DNA of 41,155 nt from Treponema sp. (GTDB lineage: Bacteria; Spirochaetota; Spirochaetia; Treponematales; Treponemataceae). Positions 1-8,162 of the stretch are shown here, piece by piece. Numbering within the stretch: the stretch's first letter is position 1; each line of letters starts with the position of its first letter. Both the position numbers and the translations under genes were made by a program. The stretch is taken from contig JAGAZO010000011.1 of assembly GCA_017940005.1 (NCBI GenBank), positions 1-41,155 on the forward strand, read 5' to 3'. The notes below the pieces were generated by a model that was not told the origin of the DNA, searched no databases, and was given only the letters and a program-made list of their open reading frames with translations.

Positions 1-409
1 ACTTATTTGACTGCAAGATTATGCTTCTCTAAAAAACACACTAGGGAGAATTATATATTCTTGCTTGAAATTTTTACTGAAAAACAAAATAAAGAATAAC
101 CTGTGATTGCAAACTTCTGAAAAACAAGCAAAAAAATGTAAAAATGTAACACGAAGTTAGAAAATGAAATGCAACTTCTTAAAAATTAATTAGGCGAAAT
201 ATTAAAAAACTGTTGACACCCCGTGCTGATGTCTTGGTTTGTTGTCTTTCTGTGCTTTTGTTGTGAAAGATAAATGTCCGTAGTAGATTGTAAAAGTCCG
301 TGTACGGATAAATCATGAATGTCGTCATCATGGGCATACAGCAGGAAGACGCGAAAAAGCAAAATTGTTAATTTGCGCTGTTTCCTGTAAAGATAATTTT
401 TTACTGTAC
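1..409. other. AT-rich non-coding region upstream of csoR
   Basis: No convincing gene is seen on either strand. The open frames here lack ribosome binding sites and have no recognisable protein character. The sequence is A/T-rich. A TTGACA at 213-218 has no good -10 partner. The upstream gene must lie outside the window. Confidence 0.6.
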
Positions 410-439
410 TTGACATATACCCTGTATAGGTATTATTAT
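410..439 (+). promoter_or_regulatory. csoR-copA promoter
   Basis: A perfect -35 TTGACA (410-415) is followed by an 18-bp spacer and a -10 TATTAT (434-439). A TATAAT at 437-442 overlaps but is spaced too far from the -35. The spacer contains the CsoR-like operator. csoR starts 18 bp downstream, with an AAGGAA ribosome site just before it. It probably drives both csoR and copA, as only 22 bp separate those genes. Confidence 0.7.
417..433. promoter_or_regulatory. CsoR-type operator (inverted repeat)
   Basis: The 17-bp sequence ATACCCTGTATAGGTAT has perfect 5-bp arms (ATACC/GGTAT) and fills the promoter spacer. Known CsoR operators have this ATACCC...GGGTAT layout. Binding here would block RNA polymerase, predicting autorepression relieved by Cu(I). 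The palindrome and its position are seen; the regulator assignment is inferred from the adjacent csoR gene. Confidence 0.65.
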
Positions 440-457
440 AATAAATAAGGAAATAGT

Positions 458-790
458 ATGGAAAAGCAGAATGTTGAAAAAACAGGTGAGCAAAAAAATT
501 GTGCACAGTGTGGGTATAAAAATACACCGCGTTCTGAGGCCACAGTGCGTCAGATGCAAGTGCGATTGCATCGCATAATTGGGCAGCTCAACGCAATAGA
601 TAGGATGCTCGGTGAAAATCGTTATTGCGGTGATGTGCTTATTCAAGTTGCAGCGGTAGAAAATGGATTGAGAAAACTTGCGTACATGATTTTACGCGAC
701 CATCTTGAAACATGTGTCGTTGGAGAAGCGAATAAAGGCAACACAAAAATAATCGACGAGACGATAGATTTAATCCGCGGCATAAAATAG
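458..790 (+). CDS. csoR: CsoR-family copper-sensing repressor
   Basis: A 110-residue protein of the CsoR/RcnR (DUF156) family: small all-helical repressors that leave DNA when they bind metal. The Cu(I) triad is visible as Cys57 (RYCGDVL), His82 and Cys86 (DHLETC), the CsoR rather than RcnR pattern. The N-terminus also carries a CAQC pair at about residues 16-19, which may bind metal or be incidental. It is the first gene of a two-gene operon with the copper exporter, 22 bp upstream of copA, and has a matching operator in its own promoter. The expected role is to derepress copper export under Cu(I) load. CsoR relatives sense other ligands, such as persulfide, but the triad and copA context favour copper. 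Confidence 0.9.
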   Translation: MEKQNVEKTGEQKNCAQCGYKNTPRSEATVRQMQVRLHRIIGQLNAIDRMLGENRYCGDVLIQVAAVENGLRKLAYMILRDHLETCVVGEANKGNTKIIDETIDLIRGIK

Positions 791-812
791 CGCGGCATTT
801 TTAGGAGCAATT

Positions 813-3533
813 ATGACAAAATTTTCTGTCTCTGGCATGACATGCGCGGCGTGCAGCGCTCATGTAGAAAAAGCAGTGCAAGCAGTGTCGGGTGTAAAAA
901 GTGTTTCGGTAAGTCTTTTAACAAATTCAATGAGCGTTGAGCATGAGCCTGCCGTAAGCGCAGATGTTATTTGCGCCGCTGTAAGTAAAGCGGGCTACAG
1001 CGCTTCTCCTGCATCAGAAGATAACGCAGCTTTCATTAGCGGCAGTCAGCCATGCAGCAAGGCGCAACACGCGCGCGTTGCAAAATCTCTTGAAGATGCA
1101 GAAACGCCGCGTTTAATGAAACGACTTATTGCATCAGTTGTGCTGCTGCTTCCGCTCATGTATGTGTCTATGGGGCATCTCATGTGGAAGTTTCCTATTC
1201 CACTTGCAATGCACAACAATCCCGCCGCAATCGCATTGTATGAAATGATTCTTGCCGCAATCATTATGATTATTAATGCGCGCTTTTTTACGAGCGGTTT
1301 TAAAAGCGCATTGCATGGCAGCCCAAATATGGACACGCTTGTAGCACTTGGAAGCGGCGCGTCGTTTGCATACAGCACAGTTGCATTATTCGCGCTCACG
1401 TTTGCACTTGCTGCTGGTAATATGGAACGCGCGCACAGCTATTTGCATGATTTGTATTTTGAAAGTGCGGCGATGATTCTCACGCTCATCACGGTGGGAA
1501 AGACGCTCGAAGCGTACAGCAAAGGCAAGACGACTGATGCTATAAAGTCGCTCATGGAGCTTGCACCGGAAACGGCGCATGTTGTGCGTGGCGGCAAAGA
1601 GGAAACAATTCCTGCGGAGCTTGTGCAGCTGGGTGACACATTTATTGTGCGACCGGGCGAGCGCATCCCTGTTGACGGCACTGTTGTGCACGGTGAAAGC
1701 GCAGTGAATGAAGCAGCTCTCACGGGAGAAAGCATTCCTGTAGATAAAACAGCTGGAAGCAGCGTGAGCGCGGCGACACTCAATCAAAACGGATTCCTTA
1801 CGTGTACTGCGACTCGTGTTGGACGCGACACTACGCTCAATCAAATTATTAAAATGGTTGAAAACGCCGCCGCGACAAAAGCACCTGTTGCAAAACTTGC
1901 AGATAAAGTTTCCGGCATCTTTGTGCCTGTAGTGATTGCACTTGCGCTCGCAACGCTTGTAGTCTGGCTTGTGACAGGAAATGCGATAGGCTTTGCGCTC
2001 GCGCGTGCGGTGAGCGTGCTTGTCATAAGTTGTCCATGCGCGCTCGGTTTGGCGACACCTGTGGCAATCATGGTTGGAAGCGGGCTTGGCGCAAAGCACG
2101 GCATTTTGTTCAAGACAGCAGCAGCTCTTGAAGCGTGCGGTAAAACAGACATTGTCGTGCTCGACAAAACAGGCACAGTCACGGAGGGGAAGCCTGCCGC
2201 AACCGATGTGCATGCGGCACGCGGCGTACGTGAAGACGAACTGCTTGCACTTGCGGCAAGCCTCGAAGCAAAGAGCGAGCATCCGCTTTCACGTGCGGTA
2301 ACGGAATACGCTGCTTTGCGCGGAGTAAACGCACGCGCAGTAGATGAGTTTAAGGCGTTGCCGGGATTTGGCGTACAGGGAACGATTGACGGAAAAATCG
2401 CACTCGGCGGAAACGCTGCGCTTATGAAAAACATGCTCAATGAGGAGCTTGCGGAAAAAGGCGCGCAATTTGCCGAAAGCGGAAAAACGCCGCTTTATTT
2501 TTCGTACGATAGAACTGTGCTCGGCATTATCGCTGTCGCAGACGTAGCAAAGGTTGACAGCGCGCAAGCGGTAAAAACGTTGCACGATGAAGGTATCTGC
2601 GTTGTTATGCTCACTGGCGACAACAAGCGCACTGCTCGCGCTGTCGCAAAAACTGTAGGCATCTCTTCAGTTGTGTCAGATGTGCTTCCTGGCGACAAAG
2701 ATAGCGTTGTCGCGCGCTTGCAACAGTACGGCGCTGTTGCTATGGTAGGCGACGGCATAAACGATGCGCCCGCTTTGACGAGGGCTGACACAGGCATTGC
2801 AATAGGCGCGGGCGCAGATGTTGCGCTCGATGCAGCGGATGTGGTGCTCATGAAGTCGTCGCTCGTTGACGTGTGCGGCGCAGTGCATCTTTCACGCGGC
2901 GTTTTATCAAATATAAAACAGAATCTTTTTTGGGCGTTTTGCTATAATGTAATCGGCATACCTGTTGCGGCGGGCGCACTTTTTCCCGCATTTGGAATTG
3001 TGCTAAATCCCATGCTCGGCGCGCTTGCGATGAGCCTTTCGAGCTTTTGCGTTGTGACGAACGCGCTGCGACTCAATATGCTCAACATATACAAAACGCG
3101 CGGGCGCAAAAAATCAATTGATTTGCCTGAAGACGCGTTTGCCGCGGGCAGCGCACATGCGCACGCGGACATTGCTTTTGCTTCAGGCAATGCACTTGCA
3201 CACGCAGACACTCTTTCGGACAAGACAGAGCGTACATCGCAATCGGCAAAAACAGCGTGCGTGGTACAATCGAGCAAAATGGAGAGCGCAGGGCAATCGA
3301 ACGCAAAACATATGGAGGAATCTATGACAAAGACAATTTCAATCGAAGGAATGATGTGCGAAAACTGCAAAAAGCACGTAGAAAAAGCGCTCGCAGCTGT
3401 GAGCGGCGTTGCAGATGTTGCTGTGAGCCTTGAAAACAAAAACGCTGTTGTGACGCTTTCTAGCGATGTTTCTGACAGTGCGCTTGCCGATGCGGTAACA
3501 GAGGCGGGCTACACTGCTGTGGGCATTGCATAA
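813..3533 (+). CDS. copA: Copper-exporting P1B-type ATPase with fused C-terminal CopZ-like domain
   Basis: A 906-residue inner-membrane Cu(I) exporter. Order: N-terminal heavy-metal-associated (HMA) domain with MTCAAC (Cys11/Cys14), paired membrane helices, actuator loop with LTGES (about 301-305), CPC metal-site helix (Cys407-Pro-Cys409), phosphorylation motif DKTGT (Asp451), SEHPL in the nucleotide domain, and GDGIND (Asp647). Unusually, the C-terminus continues through a roughly 65-residue Ala/His/Ser-rich linker into a second HMA domain with MMCENC (Cys849/Cys852). Bacterial CopA proteins normally carry HMA domains at the N-terminus only. The last 69 residues match a free-standing CopZ chaperone in size and are preceded by an in-frame ribosome site. 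AGGAGC lies before the ATG at 813. The gene forms an operon with csoR. Confidence 0.95.
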   Translation: MTKFSVSGMTCAACSAHVEKAVQAVSGVKSVSVSLLTNSMSVEHEPAVSADVICAAVSKAGYSASPASEDNAAFISGSQPCSKAQHARVAKSLEDAETPRLMKRLIASVVLLLPLMYVSMGHLMWKFPIPLAMHNNPAAIALYEMILAAIIMIINARFFTSGFKSALHGSPNMDTLVALGSGASFAYSTVALFALTFALAAGNMERAHSYLHDLYFESAAMILTLITVGKTLEAYSKGKTTDAIKSLMELAPETAHVVRGGKEETIPAELVQLGDTFIVRPGERIPVDGTVVHGESAVNEAALTGESIPVDKTAGSSVSAATLNQNGFLTCTATRVGRDTTLNQIIKMVENAAATKAPVAKLADKVSGIFVPVVIALALATLVVWLVTGNAIGFALARAVSVLVISCPCALGLATPVAIMVGSGLGAKHGILFKTAAALEACGKTDIVVLDKTGTVTEGKPAATDVHAARGVREDELLALAASLEAKSEHPLSRAVTEYAALRGVNARAVDEFKALPGFGVQGTIDGKIALGGNAALMKNMLNEELAEKGAQFAESGKTPLYFSYDRTVLGIIAVADVAKVDSAQAVKTLHDEGICVVMLTGDNKRTARAVAKTVGISSVVSDVLPGDKDSVVARLQQYGAVAMVGDGINDAPALTRADTGIAIGAGADVALDAADVVLMKSSLVDVCGAVHLSRGVLSNIKQNLFWAFCYNVIGIPVAAGALFPAFGIVLNPMLGALAMSLSSFCVVTNALRLNMLNIYKTRGRKKSIDLPEDAFAAGSAHAHADIAFASGNALAHADTLSDKTERTSQSAKTACVVQSSKMESAGQSNAKHMEESMTKTISIEGMMCENCKKHVEKALAAVSGVADVAVSLENKNAVVTLSSDVSDSALADAVTEAGYTAVGIA
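3324..3533 (+). CDS. Possible separately translated CopZ-like copper chaperone (internal start in copA)
   Basis: An in-frame ATG at 3324 (copA codon 838) lies 5 nt after a GGAGG at 3314-3318 that is not explained by the repetitive linker around it. Starting here gives a 69-residue HMA protein with MMCENC, the normal length of CopZ, which carries Cu(I) to CopA. Either copA and copZ fused after loss of the intervening stop, or one mRNA makes both full-length ATPase and free chaperone. E. coli copA is known to yield a free metal-binding domain by programmed frameshifting, so one gene giving both products has precedent. Internal initiation here is inferred. Confidence 0.45.
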   Translation: MTKTISIEGMMCENCKKHVEKALAAVSGVADVAVSLENKNAVVTLSSDVSDSALADAVTEAGYTAVGIA

Positions 3534-3633
3534 CAAGCGTGTTGCTGCTCTTGATGCGCGCACAAGAGCAGAAGTGGCTGTTGCAAAATTGCTCCAGTGC
3601 AGATTCGCGCCCTCTTTATAAAATTGCAAAAAA

Positions 3634-3667
3634 ACGGGCTGCCTAAAAGTACTTTTAGACAGCCCGT
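3634..3667 (-). terminator. Rho-independent terminator of the gntP operon
   Basis: Near-perfect stem with arms ACGGGCTG.CTAAAAGT and ACTTTTAG.CAGCCCGT. The plus-strand A-run immediately left becomes a T-run on the minus strand, so it terminates minus-strand transcripts 44 bp after gntP. There is no T-run on the plus side for copA. Confidence 0.8.
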
Positions 3668-3710
3668 CGCATGACATTATTTGCGCATCAAATTAATGAT
3701 GCTATGAGAA

Positions 3711-5036
3711 TCACACAATACCGATAGAGCCGAGTATGATAGCAACGATACAGGCAAAAATCGGGAACACACAGCAGCACATGCCGATGTCCGCGTACGA
3801 ATCCTTGTTTGTGAGACCGCACACAGCGAGCAATGTAATAACTGCGCCGCACTGTGGGAGTGAATCGAGACCACCTGCTGCAATAGATGCAACGCGGTGG
3901 AACGCCTGCACAGAGATGCCTGAAGCTGCTGAAGCTGCTAGAAGTTGTTCTTGCAATGCGGCAAGACCGATTGAAAGACCGCCCGAAGAAGAACCAGTCG
4001 CACCTGCCAGCACGTTGATGCCGATTGCTTCTGCGAGGAGCGGCGGAATGCCTGTTGACCCTGTCATAACACCTGCCAATGTTTGGAAGCCGGGAACTGC
4101 CTGAACAACTGCGCCGAAGCCAACACCTGCGGCAGTGTTAAGGATAGCTGCCATAGAGCCGTGCGCGCCTCCGTTGATTGTTTCGACAAAGTTTGTAAAT
4201 GTGCCAATTCTCTTGAAAAAGAAAATGAGCAGCAAAATAATGCCTACTAACAATCCTATTACAAGTGATTTTGTTGTGTTGTGGAATACGAGTCTGTCAA
4301 TTACGTTGTACAAAACGATGATTGTAATAGGCGGAATTAAAGCAAGTGCCCAATGTGGCAATGTCTCGTTTGGATCAACCGCCTTTAAATTTGTCGGCTC
4401 TGTGAATACTTCGCCTTTTGCGGCAAATTTCTTTGCGCGATACTGGAGCCATGCAATGCTCATTCCTGCCATGATGATAGCGCACACGCTACCGATAATT
4501 GGTGCTGCCATAGCATCTGTTCCAAAATATTGTGTTGGAATGATGTTTGTCAGCTGCGGAGAACCCGGCATAGCAGTCATAGAGAACGTGAATGCACCTG
4601 CTGCAATTGCACCTGGGAGCAAGCGACGGCTGATGTTTGCTTCGCGGAAAAGCTCTATGCCGAGCGGGTACATAACGAATACAACGACAAACAGCGAGAT
4701 GCCGCCATATGTTAAAAGACCACACGTGATGACAACTGCTGCAATAGCGAGTTTTGGTCCCATAAGCCCGGAAAGCCATTTGCCAATTGCGCGCGCTGCT
4801 CCTGTTACGTCCATGAGCTTGCCAAAGATAGCGCCCAAGACGAAAATTGGGAACCACGATTTTACATAGTTGCCCATGCCTGTCATGTAGTTGGTAAGAT
4901 AGCCATCAAGCAAGTTCAATCCGCCAAGAATAGCAACAACCATTGCTGCAACTGGTGCTACCCAGAGGATAGACATGTTTCTGTACGTCAAAATGACAAG
5001 AACAACTAAACCTAAAATTATACCAAAAAGACTCAT
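3711..5036 (-). CDS. GntP-family permease (likely 3-hydroxybutyrate/organic acid uptake)
   Basis: A 441-residue, very hydrophobic protein with about 12 membrane segments, typical in length for the GntP family of proton-coupled organic-acid importers. Characteristic stretches include GLLTYGGISLFVVVFVMYP and the Gly-rich GATGSSSGGLSIGL. Family members move gluconate, related sugar acids or D-3-hydroxybutyrate. It starts 24 bp after an upstream hydroxybutyrate dehydrogenase gene with a strong AAGGAG site, so the pair should be cotranscribed. That context favours hydroxybutyrate over gluconate, as no gluconate kinase is nearby. The substrate is inferred; membership in the family is seen. Confidence 0.85.
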   Translation of the reverse strand: MSLFGIILGLVVLVILTYRNMSILWVAPVAAMVVAILGGLNLLDGYLTNYMTGMGNYVKSWFPIFVLGAIFGKLMDVTGAARAIGKWLSGLMGPKLAIAAVVITCGLLTYGGISLFVVVFVMYPLGIELFREANISRRLLPGAIAAGAFTFSMTAMPGSPQLTNIIPTQYFGTDAMAAPIIGSVCAIIMAGMSIAWLQYRAKKFAAKGEVFTEPTNLKAVDPNETLPHWALALIPPITIIVLYNVIDRLVFHNTTKSLVIGLLVGIILLLIFFFKRIGTFTNFVETINGGAHGSMAAILNTAAGVGFGAVVQAVPGFQTLAGVMTGSTGIPPLLAEAIGINVLAGATGSSSGGLSIGLAALQEQLLAASAASGISVQAFHRVASIAAGGLDSLPQCGAVITLLAVCGLTNKDSYADIGMCCCVFPIFACIVAIILGSIGIV

Positions 5037-5060
5037 GTAATTTTCTCCTTAAACTCTAAA

Positions 5061-5840
5061 TTATTTCATGCCCCAACCGTGGCTTACAAGCATAGACTGT
5101 CCAGACATAACGCCGCTGAAGTCATGCGCAAAGAATGAAACGAGATTTGCAACTTCATCGACAGTTGTGAACTGTTTGTCAACGGTGTCAACGAGCATAA
5201 TGTTGTTGATGACTTCTTCTTCAGAAATGCCTTTGATTTTTGCCTGTTCAGGAATCTGTTTTTCTACGAGCGGCGTGCGAACGAAGCCGGGACACACAAC
5301 ATAGCTATGGATGTTGTACGGACCGCCTTCTTTTGCAAGCGTGCGGCAGAGACCGAGCAAACCATGCTTTGCAAAACAATACGCAGATTTGTACAGCGAT
5401 GCTAAATGCGAGTGAGCAGATCCCATGAACAATATCTGGCCGCCTTTTCCGCTTTTTTTCATTTCCGTGTATGCAGCTTTTGATACAAGGAATGCTCCAT
5501 CTGCATGAATAGCCATCATTTTGCGCCATTCTTCAAATGGATACTCTTCAAATGGATGTACAATCTGGACGCCTGCATTTGAAAATGCAATGTCAATGCC
5601 TCCAAATTCCGCAATTGTTTTTTTGAAGCCATCATTAACGCTTGCTTCGCTCGTTACGTCCATGTTAACAGCTATTGCTTTGCCACCGTCTTTTTTGATT
5701 TCTTCAACCGTTTGGTTTGCGCCGTCCATATTCAAATCTGCAACACAGACAGCGGCACCGTCTTTTGCAAGACGCTTTGCAGAGGCTTTGCCCAGTCCGC
5801 TTGCTGCGCCTGTTACCAATGCAACTTTTCCGTTCAACAT
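5061..5840 (-). CDS. 3-hydroxybutyrate dehydrogenase-like short-chain dehydrogenase
   Basis: A cytoplasmic NAD(H)-dependent short-chain dehydrogenase of about 259 residues. Visible are the Rossmann motif TGAASGLG near the N-terminus, NAGVQ, a catalytic Ser in MGSAHS, and the YxxxK motif (SAYCFAKHG). The segments CPGFVRTPLVEKQIPEQA and the C-terminal SHGWGMK resemble D-3-hydroxybutyrate dehydrogenases, which convert (R)-3-hydroxybutyrate to acetoacetate. An ATG at 5840 is preferred: a perfect AGGAGG lies 9 nt upstream, while the in-frame TTG at 5849 directly abuts that site. It is the first gene of an operon with the GntP permease, suggesting import and oxidation of hydroxybutyrate. Another hydroxyacid is possible. 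Confidence 0.8.
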   Translation of the reverse strand: MLNGKVALVTGAASGLGKASAKRLAKDGAAVCVADLNMDGANQTVEEIKKDGGKAIAVNMDVTSEASVNDGFKKTIAEFGGIDIAFSNAGVQIVHPFEEYPFEEWRKMMAIHADGAFLVSKAAYTEMKKSGKGGQILFMGSAHSHLASLYKSAYCFAKHGLLGLCRTLAKEGGPYNIHSYVVCPGFVRTPLVEKQIPEQAKIKGISEEEVINNIMLVDTVDKQFTTVDEVANLVSFFAHDFSGVMSGQSMLVSHGWGMK

Positions 5841-5875
5841 TATTACCAACCTCCTAAATTATGATAATACTTTTA

Positions 5876-5903
5876 ATGATATAGCATAATACCGAATTGT
5901 CAA
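5876..5903 (-). promoter_or_regulatory. Promoter of the dehydrogenase-gntP operon
   Basis: On the minus strand a perfect -35 TTGACA (5898-5903) is followed by a 16-bp spacer and a -10 TATCAT (5876-5881), about 36 bp before the start codon. Confidence 0.65.
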
Positions 5904-6008
5904 CAGTTTTTTGTTTATAATATATTGTTATGATTGTAGTACAAATTATAGCACAAATAGAATAAAAAGTGTTTTTTTTCATACTGAAATGCTATTGTAT
6001 CATTATAC

Positions 6009-6037
6009 TTGCATAAAAGTTTTGGGTAGGGTATAGT
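6009..6037 (+). promoter_or_regulatory. Candidate gpmA promoter
   Basis: A -35 TTGCAT (6009-6014), a 17-bp spacer and a -10 TATAGT (6032-6037) precede gpmA by about 50 bp. A perfect TATAAT at 6059-6064 is also present but has no good -35. The rest of 5904-6087 holds no gene. Confidence 0.5.
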
Positions 6038-6087
6038 GATTTAGTTGATATAAACTGTTATAATTACACGAGATATACGAGGCGCAT

Positions 6088-6834
6088 ATGATGCAATTAG
6101 TTCTTGTCCGTCACGGCGAAAGCGAATGGAACAAACTGAATCTGTTCACTGGTTGGACAGATGTCGATTTAAGCGAAAAAGGGCACGAAGAGGCAAAATC
6201 TGCTGGTAAGCTGCTCAAGGCGGAAGGCTTTGATTTTGACGTCTGCTACACGTCATATTTAAAACGTGCAGTCCATACGCTCAATCATATCCTTGATGAA
6301 ATGGACAGGAACTGGCTCCCCGTGCATAAAACGTGGAAGTTGAATGAGCGCCACTACGGCGCGCTGCAAGGCTTGAATAAAGCTGAGACGGCAGAAAAAT
6401 ACGGCGAAGCGCAGGTAAAAATCTGGCGGCGCTCGTTTGACGTAAAGCCGCCTGCGCTTGAAGATGCAGATGAGCGCAGCGCAAAAAATCAAGCTATGTA
6501 CCGCGATGTCGCCGAAAAAGATTTGCCGCCTACTGAAAGCCTTGAGACGACTATAGCGCGCGTCATTCCATTTTTTGAAGATGCCATAAAAAAAGACATG
6601 CAGGCGGGAAAGCGCGTCATTGTTGCAGCGCATGGCAATTCGCTTCGTGCGTTAGTAAAATATCTCGACAACATGAGTGCTGAAGAAATTTTGAATGTGA
6701 ACATTCCGACAGGCGTGCCGCTCGTATATGAATTTGACGACGCGTTTAAAGTGGCGAAGCACTATTATTTAGGCGATCAAGACGCGCTCAAAGCAAAGAT
6801 GGACGCAGTGGCAAATCAAGGGAAAAAAGCGTAG
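6088..6834 (+). CDS. gpmA: 2,3-bisphosphoglycerate-dependent phosphoglycerate mutase
   Basis: A 248-residue cytoplasmic glycolytic enzyme interconverting 3- and 2-phosphoglycerate, full length for the family. The phosphohistidine motif VRHGESEWN gives His9. It is followed by [39 protein letters not shown] and the second catalytic histidine in [14 protein letters not shown]. Two adjacent ATG codons open the frame; the first (6088) is preceded by a weak GAGGCG site and the second may equally be used. It stands alone, with its own promoter and no operon partner. Confidence 0.96.
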   Translation: MMQLVLVRHGESEWNKLNLFTGWTDVDLSEKGHEEAKSAGKLLKAEGFDFDVCYTSYLKRAVHTLNHILDEMDRNWLPVHKTWKLNERHYGALQGLNKAETAEKYGEAQVKIWRRSFDVKPPALEDADERSAKNQAMYRDVAEKDLPPTESLETTIARVIPFFEDAIKKDMQAGKRVIVAAHGNSLRALVKYLDNMSAEEILNVNIPTGVPLVYEFDDAFKVAKHYYLGDQDALKAKMDAVANQGKKA

Positions 6835-6871
6835 CGCAAGACGCGCGCCTTGTTGCCGCAGTCATTTTGTT

Positions 6872-7786
6872 TCAGCGTTGCATGCTCGAAAATAGCTCAT
6901 CATCTGCGAGATGCTGCATAGTGTGCTCGTCCTTTGTATCTGGAGCAGCGGGCACATCATTTACGGGAAGCTGCAGATTGTCGTTTTGTACATCGTCTGC
7001 AGCGGAATGTGCGCTATCTGATGGTGCATCTACAGACGGCTGTGCTTTATCTGTCTGTGACGTACTATTTTTGTTAATTTTGTGTATATACGCATAGACA
7101 TTTTCTCGGCGGCTGTAGCGTAAGCCAAGTTCCAGTTGATATTCCCATGCAAGATTATATGGCGCAATAGAACGGTTTGAACCGAGATTGGGGTAATCAA
7201 GCGCAAATATACCGTTGTTGATAATTGTCCAGCGATGTGCTACCGGCAATTCTAGTCCCGCGAGCAGCGCGCCGCCGAGCTGAATGTGGTGATATTCATC
7301 AGAAAGCTCATACAAAAAATGAGGTCCTACAGAAAAATTAACGCGAATATATTTCCACATGTCTCTTTGCCAAAAGAATCCTGCATATGCATCGAAAGCG
7401 TAAAGCAGCAGTTGCTTTGCCTGTTGATTCATTCCATTGAATGTGTGCTTAAATGGATAGTACACAGCAACGCGAAACAGGCTATTGAACGGACGCATAC
7501 GCACTGTCTGCATTTCAAAATACAAGCCGATTAAATAATTTTGCCATACAAAATTACTGCGCTTGTAATCATCTTGTTTTATAAGCCGTGTGATGTGCGC
7601 AAGTGTTACGCCTTCGTTGAATGTCACAAACGGTTTTTTCATCGCTGCATTTTTTTCTGAATCGTCTTGTAGTTGCTCGTCAAACTGTACCGATAAAACG
7701 GCATCAGATTCATTTTGTGTTTGTGCGCAAAGCGGTGCAATATATGTTGCTGCGAATATAATAAAGACCAGTGATTGTGCTTTCAT
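6872..7786 (-). CDS. Secreted, probable outer-membrane protein with acidic C-terminal tail
   Basis: A 304-residue protein with an N-terminal signal peptide (MKAQSLVFIIFAATYIAPLCA, cleavage before Gln-Thr-Gln likely). The Cys at the end of the signal could suit a relaxed spirochaete lipobox, but Leu-Cys-Ala is not typical. The centre alternates aromatic and polar residues (LIGLYFEMQTVRM, YYPFKHTF, YQLELGLRYSRR), suggesting a small outer-membrane beta-barrel. The last 70 or so residues are low-complexity, rich in Asp, Ser and Ala. It is the last gene of a four-gene operon, 8 bp after the preceding lipoprotein gene. No named family is recognised. Confidence 0.7.
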   Translation of the reverse strand: MKAQSLVFIIFAATYIAPLCAQTQNESDAVLSVQFDEQLQDDSEKNAAMKKPFVTFNEGVTLAHITRLIKQDDYKRSNFVWQNYLIGLYFEMQTVRMRPFNSLFRVAVYYPFKHTFNGMNQQAKQLLLYAFDAYAGFFWQRDMWKYIRVNFSVGPHFLYELSDEYHHIQLGGALLAGLELPVAHRWTIINNGIFALDYPNLGSNRSIAPYNLAWEYQLELGLRYSRRENVYAYIHKINKNSTSQTDKAQPSVDAPSDSAHSAADDVQNDNLQLPVNDVPAAPDTKDEHTMQHLADDELFSSMQR

Positions 7787-7794
7787 GCTGCGTC

Positions 7795-8148
7795 CTATTT
7801 TGAAATCTGGAATAACGTGAGCGCTTTTTTTTCGCTATTGTCATATGTCCATGTCAAATATAAATTTGAAGCACGGATGTCCCATTCTGTCACAAATGAG
7901 CTGCCTGTATTTTTTTTGATGTGAAGCACATTGTTCATCACTGACCATGTACCGCTGTATGTCACTGTTTCTCCGGTGGAAGAAACTATGGAAGCATTGA
8001 ATGAACCGTCGCTTGTGAATATTATCTGTGCTTTTCCAGAGTTATCTACCCATGTGCCGTACAGCGGCGACGGCGTGTAGCACGAAGAAATAATGAATGT
8101 AAGTCCAGAAATTATTGCAAAAGTTATTAATTTATTAGAACACTGCAT
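7795..8148 (-). CDS. Small lipoprotein with lipocalin-like beta domain
   Basis: A 117-residue lipoprotein. The signal peptide ends in IISSC, a lipobox allowed in spirochaetes. The mature part starts GTWVDNSGKAQIIFTSDGSF and continues GTWSVMNNVLHI; two GTW strands separated by a glycine-containing turn are typical of small lipocalin-like or extracytoplasmic META-like sandwich domains. A strong GGGAGG lies 5 nt before the ATG. It is third in the operon, 14 bp downstream of the FN3 lipoprotein gene. It is probably anchored in the periplasm or at the cell surface; its ligand is unknown. Confidence 0.75.
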   Translation of the reverse strand: MQCSNKLITFAIISGLTFIISSCYTPSPLYGTWVDNSGKAQIIFTSDGSFNASIVSSTGETVTYSGTWSVMNNVLHIKKNTGSSFVTEWDIRASNLYLTWTYDNSEKKALTLFQISK

Positions 8149-8162
8149 ATAAACCTCCCAAT

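Noticed and set aside
1046..3439. Long antisense open frames within copA
   Set aside because: They are Cys/Ala/Ser-rich shadows of a strongly coding G/C-rich gene, lack ribosome sites and overlap each other.
4135..4869. Plus-strand frame of 244 codons opposite gntP
   Set aside because: It is a mirror of the membrane-protein coding sequence with no ribosome site or family similarity.
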